In this document: positions 56,027-64,000 of the stretch, one piece after another
How the letters are laid out: every line of letters begins with the position of its first letter
Numbering within the stretch: the first letter of the stretch is position 1
NCBI RefSeq assembly: GCF_004526345.1
Contig: NZ_CP038213.1
Location: 2,170,001 to 2,234,000 of the forward strand
Reading direction: 5' to 3'
Length of the DNA: 64,000 bases
DNA from: Ornithinimicrobium flavum
GTDB taxonomy: Bacteria; Actinomycetota; Actinomycetes; Actinomycetales; Dermatophilaceae
Notes under the pieces: generated by a model
Seen by the model: only the letters and a program-made list of their open reading frames with translations
What the model was told of the DNA's origin: nothing
The model's database searches: none
Made by a program: the position numbers and the translations under genes

Positions 56027-57792
56027 GGCCCGCTCCCCGTGGTGCGACGGGCCAGCAGCTCACGCGCGTGCTCCCGGGCGGCGTCGGACTCGGCGACGCC
56101 ACCCAGCATCCGGGCCAGCTCGGCCTCCCGCTCGGAGCCCTCGACCGCCACCACGCCGCTGCGCGTCACCTGGCCGTCGGTGCTCTTGCGGACGACCAGG
56201 TGCCGGTCGGCGTGAGCGGCCACCTGGCCGAGGTGGGTGACCACCACGACCTGGCTGTGCCGGGCCAGGCGCGCCAGCCGGGCACCCAGGTCCAGCGCCG
56301 CCGCGCCACCGACCCCGGCATCGACCTCGTCGAAGACGTAGGTGGGGACCGAACCGGTCCCCGCACCGCAGACCAGCTCCAGCGCCAGCATCACCCGGGA
56401 CAGCTCTCCCCCCGACGCCGCGCGGGTGACCGACCGCGCGGGCGCACCGGGGTTGGCGGCCAGCCGGATCTCGACCAGGTCGAGGCCGTGGCTCGCGGGC
56501 CGGGCCAGCCGCCCGCCCTCCAGGGGGACGGTGCCGCTCGTCGCCTCGACGCCGGGCTCCTCGTCCGGCGCCAAGCGCGGGGAGACGTCCACGGTCACGG
56601 TGGCCGAGCCCATGGCCAGGTGGGCCAGCTCCTCGCTGACCCTCGCACCGACCCGCTGACCCACCCGGGACCGCGCGGCGGTGAGGGCGGCACCGGCGCG
56701 CCCGACCGCACGGCGCAGCTCCGCGACCTCGGTGCGCAGATCCTCCAGCTGCTCGTCGGACAGGTCGATGCCGGCGAGCTCCCCCGCCGCCTCCTCGGCG
56801 AAGTGCAGGACGTCCGCGGTCCCGGGGCCGTACCGCCGCAGCAGCCCGCCCAGCGCCGCGCGACGCGTCTGGACCGTCTCGAGCCGCGCCGGGTCGACCT
56901 CGACCCCACCGGCGTAGGACGCCAGGTCGGAGGCCAGGTCGGAGGTGAGGTAGGCGAGCTCCTCCGTCCGGGTCCGCAGCCCGGCCAGCTCCGGGTCGTG
57001 CTCGGCGGCAGGCCCGAGGCCGGCCATCGCGGCGGCGAGCAGTCCGCTGACGGACGGCTGGTCGTCCAGGTCGTCCCCGGCGAGGGCGTCGTGCGCCGTC
57101 TGGGCACCGGCCCGCAGCTCCTCGGCGTGGGACAGCCGCACCGCCTCGGCTCTCAGCTCGTCCTCCTCCCCCTCGACGGGGGCGACCGCCTCGATCTCCT
57201 CCAGCGCGGTCCGCAGCGCGGCGACCCTCACCGACCGCTCGGCGGAGGACCGGGTCAGGCCCTCCAACCGCTCCCGGGCGCCCTGCCACCGCGCCCACAC
57301 CTGCTGGTAGGCGGCCAGGGCGTCGGCCACCTCCTCGCCCCCGGCGGCGTCGAGCAGGACGCGGTGCTGCTCGGCGTCCCGCAACCGCCACTGGTCGGCC
57401 TGACCGTGGACCGCCACGAGGTGCCTGCCGACGTCGGTCAGCACCGAGACAGGGGCGCTGCGTCCTCCGACGGACGCCCTCGACCGCCCCTCGGCGGCGA
57501 CGGTGCGGACCAGGATGAGACCGTCGTCGACATCACCTCCGGCCTCGGCGACGCGCAGGGAGGCCGGGTGGTCGGCGGGGACGTCCACCTCGCCCTCCAC
57601 CACCGCGCGCCCCGAGCCGGCGCGGACCAGCCCGGCGTCGGCACGGTCACCCAGCAGCAGGCCCAGCCCGCTGACGACCATGGTCTTCCCGGCCCCCGTC
57701 TCCCCGGTGATGACGTTCAGGCCGTCGCTCAGGTCCAGCTCGGCGTCGTCGATGACTCCGAGCCCCTGGATCCGGATGCGTCGCAGGGTCAC
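56023..57792 (-). CDS. recN: DNA repair protein RecN
   Basis: The 589-residue SMC-like ATPase has Walker A 'NVITGETGAGKTMVVSGL', a long coiled-coil centre (about 160-380), the ABC signature 'AASGGELSRVMLALEL' and Walker B 'TYVFDEVDAGVGGAAALDLG'. It acts in double-strand break repair. GTG 57792 overlaps nadK by 4 bp; the upstream frame lies inside nadK and was rejected. Confidence 0.95.
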   Translation of the reverse strand: MTLRRIRIQGLGVIDDAELDLSDGLNVITGETGAGKTMVVSGLGLLLGDRADAGLVRAGSGRAVVEGEVDVPADHPASLRVAEAGGDVDDGLILVRTVAAEGRSRASVGGRSAPVSVLTDVGRHLVAVHGQADQWRLRDAEQHRVLLDAAGGEEVADALAAYQQVWARWQGARERLEGLTRSSAERSVRVAALRTALEEIEAVAPVEGEEDELRAEAVRLSHAEELRAGAQTAHDALAGDDLDDQPSVSGLLAAAMAGLGPAAEHDPELAGLRTRTEELAYLTSDLASDLASYAGGVEVDPARLETVQTRRAALGGLLRRYGPGTADVLHFAEEAAGELAGIDLSDEQLEDLRTEVAELRRAVGRAGAALTAARSRVGQRVGARVSEELAHLAMGSATVTVDVSPRLAPDEEPGVEATSGTVPLEGGRLARPASHGLDLVEIRLAANPGAPARSVTRAASGGELSRVMLALELVCGAGTGSVPTYVFDEVDAGVGGAAALDLGARLARLARHSQVVVVTHLGQVAAHADRHLVVRKSTDGQVTRSGVVAVEGSEREAELARMLGGVAESDAAREHARELLARRTTGSGP

Positions 57793-58742
57793 GCGCCGGC
57801 CACCGCCGGCCGGGTGGCGGCCGGGCCACGCCAGCCGGTGACCGGCAGGGCGAACTTGTGGACGAGCCGGTCGGTGAACGGGTCGTCGCTCAGCCGAGCG
57901 ATGAGGACGGGGGTGTCGGACCGGCGCACCTCCACCCGGGCACCGGGCGGCAGCTCGATGGTGCGCCGTCCGTCGCACCACATCACGCCGGTGACGTGGG
58001 AGTGCGGGACCACCTCGACGGCCAGGTGCGTGTCGGGCCCCAGCACCACGGGCCGCGCGAAGAGCGCGTGCGCGGAGATGGGGACGAGGAGCAGGGCTTC
58101 GACGTCCGGCCACACGACCGGGCCCCCGCCGGAGAAGGCGTAGGCGGTCGAGCCGGTGGGGGTGGAGATGACGACCCCGTCGCAGCCCCAGGTGGACAGC
58201 GGCCGACCGTCGACCTCCACCGCCAGCTCGAGCATGCGCTCGCGCGCCGACTTCTCGACGCTGGCCTCGTTGAGGGCCCAGTTGGACCCCACGACCCGCC
58301 CCTCGTTGAGCACGTCGACCTCAAGGGTCATCCGACGCTCGACCCGGTAGTCCCCCCGGACGATCCGCGCGACGATGTGGTCCACGTCGTCCCGCTCCGC
58401 CTCGGCGAGGAACCCCACGCGACCCAGGTTGACGCCCAGCAGGGGGATCCCGGCCGGGCGGGCGACCTCGGCCCCGCGCAGGATGGTCCCGTCACCGCCG
58501 AAGACCACGACCAGCTCGCACCCGCTGGCGTCCACGTGGGCCGGGATCGGGCTCTTCACGGTGGTGGAGGACGTCCCCGCCCCCGGGGAGGTGTCCTGGC
58601 CGGCGAGCATCCTGGTGGGCTCGGCCTCCGGCACGATCTCCACCCCGACGCCGTGGGCGGCCAGCCGCTCCCCCAGGGTCTGCGCGAGCTCCACCGCCTC
58701 GGGGCGCGTCGGGTGGGTGACGAGCATCACTCGACGGCTCAT
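57789..58742 (-). CDS. nadK: NAD kinase
   Basis: The 317-residue enzyme phosphorylates NAD to NADP. GGDG appears in 'VVVFGGDGTILRGAEVA', the NE/D motif in 'WALNEASVEKS', and 'VISTPTGSTAYAFSGGG' is diagnostic. ATG 58742 is preceded by AGGAGG. It overlaps the tlyA stop by 4 bp and recN by 4 bp, the order known from mycobacteria. Confidence 0.95.
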   Translation of the reverse strand: MSRRVMLVTHPTRPEAVELAQTLGERLAAHGVGVEIVPEAEPTRMLAGQDTSPGAGTSSTTVKSPIPAHVDASGCELVVVFGGDGTILRGAEVARPAGIPLLGVNLGRVGFLAEAERDDVDHIVARIVRGDYRVERRMTLEVDVLNEGRVVGSNWALNEASVEKSARERMLELAVEVDGRPLSTWGCDGVVISTPTGSTAYAFSGGGPVVWPDVEALLLVPISAHALFARPVVLGPDTHLAVEVVPHSHVTGVMWCDGRRTIELPPGARVEVRRSDTPVLIARLSDDPFTDRLVHKFALPVTGWRGPAATRPAVAGA

Positions 58743-59606
58743 GGCTCCTCCTGTCCTCGCAGCTCCCGGCGACGGGCCGCAAGCTCGTCGGGTGGCCGGC
58801 CACAGTCCATCATGCCGTCCGGACAGACCCGCAACCACCAGAGGTACTCGATGTTGCCGCTGCTGCCGGTGACCGGGGACCGCTCCAGGTCGACCGGGGT
58901 CAGCCCCGCAGCCCGGGCCTCCGCGTCCAGCCGCTCCAGCACCTCGGCACGTCCCGTCCGCGACCGCACGACCCCGCCCGCCCGAGGGAGCCTCGCCCCA
59001 CCTCGAACTGCGGCTTGACCAGCACCACGACGTGCCCGCCGACCGCCGTGAGCGCGGCGAGAGCGGGCAGGACGAGGAGAGGGAGATGAAGGACAGGTCG
59101 GCCACCACCACGTCGAAGGGTCCGCCGAGGTCCCCCGGCACCACGTCCCGGACCGACGTCCGAGACAGGTCGGTCACCCGAGGGTCCTCACGGAGCCGGG
59201 TATGCAGCTGGTCCCGGCCGACGTCCAACGCCACGACGTGGTCGGCGCCGTGCTCCAGGAGCACCTGCGTGAACCCGCCCGTCGACGCCCCCACGTCCAG
59301 GCACCGGGCCCCTGCCACCGTGAGCCCCGCGCGGCCCCATACCTCGAGGGCGTGCTCCAGCTTGAGCGCACCCCGGCCGACCCAGCCCCGCAGGATCCAG
59401 GCTGCGGCGCCGGGGTCGTCCGCGCCCGGTGACCCCTCCGCGGGGACGAGCGCGACGTCGTCGTCGTGGCCGACCGGCAGGGACGGCTTGAGGACCACGA
59501 CCCCGTCGACCGTGACCAGGCCCGAGCGGATCAGCTGCTGAGCCTGGCTGCGGCTGGGGGCCAGGCCGCGAGCCACCACCTCGTGGTCCAGTCGTCGATC
59601 GCTCAC
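58739..59606 (-). pseudogene. tlyA: tlyA (rRNA 2'-O-methyltransferase), interrupted by two frameshifts
   Basis: TlyA has an N-terminal S4 domain ('MSDRRLDHEVVARGLAPSRS') and an FtsJ-like methyltransferase ('ARCLDVGASTGGFTQVLLEH', 'VVVADLSFISL'), and it methylates 16S and 23S rRNA. The frame breaks after FISL. The continuation 'VLPALAALTAVGGHVVVLVK' then 'PQFEVGRG' is read in another frame. A third frame gives 'VVRSRTGRAEVLERL' to the stop at 58739. Both breaks sit in C/G runs (59076-59077 and 58977-58979) and each is repaired by adding one base. The repaired length is 289 residues and the stop overlaps nadK by 4 bp. This is a sequencing error or a true recent pseudogene. Confidence 0.85.
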
Positions 59607-59806
59607 CGAGGACCCGGGCGCGCCTGGCCCGGTGGCGCGGGCGGCGCCGGGGAGGTCAACCGCGCCTGGAGCAGCCGGTGGGCCTCGGTGACCAGGCCCA
59701 CCTGGTCCTCCGGGGCCGACGCGAGGCCGTCGTCCAGGTCCTCCAGGACGCGGTCGACCGCCGGGTCCCCGGTCGACGGACGCGGTGGTGCCTGCCCGTC
59801 GCTCAC
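59603..59806 (-). CDS. small conserved protein between HAD phosphatase and tlyA
   Basis: A 67-residue frame starts at GTG 59806, overlapping the HAD stop by 4 bp, and its own stop overlaps the tlyA start by 4 bp. The overlaps and the segment 'DPAVDRVLEDLDDGLASAPE' followed by 'EAHRLLQARL' match the short acidic-helical proteins often found at this place in actinobacteria. Function unknown; it looks like a short two-helix protein with a Pro-rich tail. Confidence 0.65.
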   Translation of the reverse strand: MSDGQAPPRPSTGDPAVDRVLEDLDDGLASAPEDQVGLVTEAHRLLQARLTSPAPPAPPGQARPGPR

Positions 59807-60654
59807 GAGTCCCCCCACAGGAAGCCGAGCTCCGGGATGGTCCCCACCACGTGGTCGGGTCGCAGCTCCTCCGGGGCGGCGTCCGCGTCCTCGCGCGAGG
59901 CCACACCGGTCAGGACGAGAGCCGTGCGCAACCCGGCCGCCCGCGCTCCCCCGATGTCCGTCTCCAGCCGGTCCCCGATCATCAGGCACCGCCCGGGGGC
60001 GAGCCCCAGCCGCTGGAGCGCCACGTCGTAGGCCGCACGGTGTGGCTTGCCCACGACCTCCGGGGTCGCCCCGGTCGCGTGGGCGACGGCCGCCACCAGG
60101 GCGCCGTTCCCCGGGGCGAGTCCCCGTTGCGTGGGCAGGGTCGCGTCGTCGTTCGTGGCGATCCAGGCCGCGCCCGCCCCGATGGCGTAGGCCGCCTCGG
60201 CGAGATCCAGGGCCGTCACCTCCGCGCCGTATCCCTGGACGACCGTGTCCACGGTCAGCGGCGCCCCGCCCTCGGCCGCCGCCCGCGTCCGCTCCGGGAG
60301 AACGGCCGGCAGGCCGACCGCCTCGAGGGCGAGCGCCACGCCGGGGCCGCCGACGGCCAGGACGACCCCGGGGTCACCCGCGCGGTCCCCGGCGTCCAGC
60401 TCCACTTTCCGCGTGGCCAGCACGGACGCAGCGACCTGGGAGGCTCCCAGGACGTCGGCGGCGGACGTGGGCAGACCCAGGTCGCTGAGGTGGTCGGCCA
60501 CAGCCTGCGGCGGCCGGCTGGCGTTGTTGGTCATGTAGAGGACTCGGACACCGGCGCGACGAGCGGCGGTCAGACCCTCGACCGCACCCGGGCACGCCTC
60601 GGACCCCCGGTAGACCACGCCGTCCAGGTCGCAGAGGAGACCCTCGATCGTCAT
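59803..60654 (-). CDS. HAD-superfamily phosphatase, NagD/glycerol-3-phosphate phosphatase-like
   Basis: The 283-residue HAD IIA protein has motif I 'LCDLDGVVYRGSEACPGA', motif II 'MTNNASRPPQAV', the motif III Lys in 'VVGKPHRAAYD' and motif IV 'MIGDRLETDIGGARAAG'. In Mycobacterium tuberculosis the syntenic gene (Rv1692) encodes a glycerol-3-phosphate phosphatase; that role is a reasonable inference. It overlaps the TPR gene by 4 bp upstream. Confidence 0.88.
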   Translation of the reverse strand: MTIEGLLCDLDGVVYRGSEACPGAVEGLTAARRAGVRVLYMTNNASRPPQAVADHLSDLGLPTSAADVLGASQVAASVLATRKVELDAGDRAGDPGVVLAVGGPGVALALEAVGLPAVLPERTRAAAEGGAPLTVDTVVQGYGAEVTALDLAEAAYAIGAGAAWIATNDDATLPTQRGLAPGNGALVAAVAHATGATPEVVGKPHRAAYDVALQRLGLAPGRCLMIGDRLETDIGGARAAGLRTALVLTGVASREDADAAPEELRPDHVVGTIPELGFLWGDS

Positions 60655-61844
60655 CGACCCGCTCCTTCCTCCGGCTCCGAGGAGCGGGAGGGACGACCGT
60701 CGCGGTCGCCGTCGTGCGGGGCGGGCGGGGCCGGAGCGTCGACCTCGTCGTCCTCGTCGTCACCCAAGTCCAGGATGAGTGGCTCCGCCTCCCCGCCCAA
60801 CAGCTCGGCGGCGTCGGTCTCACCATGGGTGTCGGCCTCGGCGGCACGCTGGAACCAGGCACGGGCCTCGGCCGACTGCCCGTCACCCTCCAGAGCGGCC
60901 GCGTAGGCGTAGCGCAGGCGGGCCAACCAGGGGTCGGAGTCCCTGGTCCGCGCCAGCAGGTCCCGCAGGTGCAGCACCGCGGCCGCGGTCTGACCCATGT
61001 CCGCCCGGGCGCCGGCCACCACGATCCCCAGCTCGACCTGCTCATCCGCGCCCAGCGTCCTGGCCTCGGGCGAGGCCGCCAGCTCCAGAGCCCGCTCCGG
61101 GCGACCGAGACCCCGCTCGGCGTCCGCCATGAGGGGGATGAGGTGGTGCGTCCCGGACAGCCGGCGCGCCGTCCGGAACTCCGCCAGGGCCTTGGCCCAC
61201 TCCCCGCGCCGGTAGTGCACGACCCCGAGGGTCTCGCGCACGCCGGCCACCCGGCCCGCCCGTCGCGAGGCGGCCTCGGCGTGGGCCAGGGCCAGGTCGA
61301 AGTCCTCCGCGTCCAGGGCCCGACCGACCATGACCAGATGCCCACCCACGCCCTCGGCGTTCTCCTTGCTCAGGGTGCGCAGCTCCTGACGCAGGCTGCG
61401 GTCGATCCCTCCCGCGTCGACGCCTTCAGGGATCTCCGGGTCCCGCGGGCGAGGCTCACGGTAGGGGCGGTCCCTGTAGCGGTCCTGGTCACGGTCACGG
61501 TCACGGTCACGGGACACCCCGCCCCGCCGGTCCGACTGCCCGCCGGCTCCCGGACGGTCACCACCGCGTCGGTCGAATGCACCCGCGCCTCCACGACCGT
61601 CACCACCGCGGCGGTCGCCAGCTGAGCCTCCCCGCCGGTCGCCTCCCCGCCGGTCCGCAGGACCCGCACCTCCGCGCCGGTCCCCACCGCGCCGGTCGGA
61701 GGACGATGCACCCCCGCGCGCCCCGCCGGTGTCCCGGCGGGCCCGGTCGTCCCGTCGACGCGGATCGGATCCCTCGCGCCGCGGACGGTCCTGCCGGCCG
61801 TCGCCGGCGCGGTCCTCGCCTCGTCGCTCACCGTCGTCGTTCAC
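60651..61844 (-). CDS. TPR protein with Arg/Gly-rich (RGG) N-terminus
   Basis: The 397-residue protein has an intrinsically disordered, strongly basic N-terminus (1-140). It contains seven copies of DRRGG at about residues 50-109 and an (RD)n stretch (112-126). A helical region with tetratricopeptide-like repeats follows from about 155 to 355 ('ALAHAEAASRRAGRVAGVRE', 'WAKALAEFRTARRLSG', 'EARAWFQRAAEAD'), and then an acidic tail. The syntenic mycobacterial gene is Rv1691. RGG boxes suggest RNA binding. GTG 61844. It lies downstream of the rRNA operon terminator and heads the HAD-tlyA-nadK-recN-steAB run. Confidence 0.8.
   Translation of the reverse strand: MNDDGERRGEDRAGDGRQDRPRREGSDPRRRDDRARRDTGGARGGASSSDRRGGDRRGGAGPADRRGGDRRGGSAGDRRGGDGRGGAGAFDRRGGDRPGAGGQSDRRGGVSRDRDRDRDQDRYRDRPYREPRPRDPEIPEGVDAGGIDRSLRQELRTLSKENAEGVGGHLVMVGRALDAEDFDLALAHAEAASRRAGRVAGVRETLGVVHYRRGEWAKALAEFRTARRLSGTHHLIPLMADAERGLGRPERALELAASPEARTLGADEQVELGIVVAGARADMGQTAAAVLHLRDLLARTRDSDPWLARLRYAYAAALEGDGQSAEARAWFQRAAEADTHGETDAAELLGGEAEPLILDLGDDEDDEVDAPAPPAPHDGDRDGRPSRSSEPEEGAGR
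61487..61510 (-). repeat. four tandem GGTCAC hexamers within the TPR gene
   Basis: Four exact direct copies at 61487-61510 (forward reading) encode the Arg-Asp dipeptide run. Longer imperfect DRRGG-coding repeats follow to about 61697. They are coding repeats and are expected to be slippage-prone. Confidence 0.75.
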
Positions 61845-61912
61845 AGGGATCCATCCTCTCGGGACTGGTCCTCGACCAGCGGACTGGGCCGTCGCACGAC
61901 CACGCAGACATG

Positions 61913-61959
61913 ACAGTAGGCCCTGGTCGGCACGAAACGTGCTGACCAGGGCCTACTGT
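61913..61959 (-). terminator. rRNA operon terminator (22-bp stem)
   Basis: Left arm 61913-61934 and right arm 61938-61959 pair over 22 positions with one mismatch and a 3-base loop. It lies 11 bp beyond the 5S 3' end. A symmetric hairpin of this size stops transcription in both directions and insulates the TPR gene. Confidence 0.85.
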
Positions 61960-61969
61960 AAAGGTAAGT

Positions 61970-62086
61970 CCGGCGGTGTCCTACTCTCCCACACCGTTCC
62001 CGGTGCAGTACCATCGGCGCTGTCAGGCTTAGCTTCCGGGTTCGGAATGTGACCGGGCGTTTCCCTGACGCTATGACCGCCGTAAC
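61970..62086 (-). rRNA. rrf: 5S ribosomal RNA
   Basis: About 117 nt on the minus strand. The conserved 'CCGAACCCGGAAGCTAAGCC' and 'GATGGTACTGC' segments are present, and the ends pair (GGCGGT with ACCGCC). It follows 23S rRNA after a spacer of about 110 nt. Ends are estimated from the terminal helix and may be off by a few bases. Confidence 0.93.
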
Positions 62087-62173
62087 ACTATCAACCTCTA
62101 TCAACCGACCAGGGGTTGGTTGTGGGTCGGGAACCGTACAGTGGACGCGCTTTTGCTAACATGGGGGTCCACG

Positions 62174-62188
62174 GGGGGCGAAGCCCCC
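62174..62188 (-). other. GC hairpin in the 23S-5S spacer
   Basis: GGGGGC-N3-GCCCCC lies just downstream of the 23S 3' end. It may be a processing stem or terminator-like structure; transcription evidently continues into 5S. The rest of the spacer holds no tRNA. Confidence 0.5.
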
Positions 62189-62196
62189 GAGGGTTT

Positions 62197-64000
<1,804 letters not shown>

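Noticed and set aside
61487..61697. Tandem repeats as a CRISPR or binding-site array
   Set aside because: Units are multiples of three, in frame, and encode RD and DRRGG; no spacers.
62087..62196. tRNA in the 23S-5S spacer
   Set aside because: No cloverleaf or TTCGA arm was found; only a GC hairpin.

Overview
The window is about 64 kb of very GC-rich chromosomal DNA with dense, often 4-bp-overlapping genes. Nearly all run on the minus strand. The gene order (alaS-ruvX-mltG-aroECKB-efp-nusB-pyrR...carAB-pyrF-mihF-gmk-rpoZ-coaBC-metK-priA-fmt-rsmB-rpe, and HAD-tlyA-nadK-recN-steA-steB...pyrG), the actinobacterial integration host factor mihF, the PriA type without a Walker motif and the steA/steB pair place it in Actinomycetota. 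The Micrococcales (Intrasporangiaceae/Ornithinimicrobiaceae-like) are my best guess; that family-level placement is inference.

Layout from left to right. 1-2.2 kb: the 5' part of an ABC exporter half, a TIGR03085-type protein and a P-loop kinase-like protein. 2.2-6.7 kb: PH-domain protein, PnuC-family transporter behind an FMN-riboswitch-like leader, rpe, rsmB, fmt. 6.8-13.4 kb: a peptide-type ABC transporter cassette (fused ATPase, two permeases, lipoprotein binding protein) between fmt and priA. 13.6-19.6 kb: priA, metK, coaBC, rpoZ, gmk, mihF. 19.6-29.5 kb: the pyrimidine operon pyrR-B-C-carA-carB-pyrK-pyrD-pyrF with a PyrR-binding leader. 29.6-31.3 kb: a divergent SulP anion transporter. 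31.3-41.5 kb: nusB, efp, the shikimate genes with an A24 peptidase, mltG, ruvX, alaS. 41.5-48.3 kb: rarA, a two-TM protein, a GNAT acetyltransferase, aspS, a four-TM protein, a Nudix hydrolase. 48.3-61.8 kb: pyrG, a glycosyltransferase, a MurJ-like flippase, a WecA/MraY-like transferase, steB, steA, recN, nadK, a frameshifted tlyA, a 67-residue protein, a NagD-like phosphatase and an RGG-rich TPR protein. 61.9-64 kb: the 3' end of an rRNA operon (terminator, 5S, most of 23S).

The functional themes are pyrimidine and aromatic biosynthesis, translation (three tRNA-related enzymes, EF-P, rRNA methyltransferases, rRNA), cell-wall and division functions, and peptide, vitamin and anion uptake. The points most worth a second look are the half FMN aptamer in front of pnuC, the polyprenyl-glycan-like trio attached to steAB, the PyrK/PyrD pair lacking cofactor and catalytic motifs, two homopolymer frameshifts in tlyA, a set of leaderless promoters at a fixed distance from the start codon, and a recurrent GTATGC/GCATAC word that coincides with rare codons. 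No tRNA, CRISPR array, insertion sequence or prophage was seen, and no gene-free stretch reaches 300 bases outside the rRNA region.
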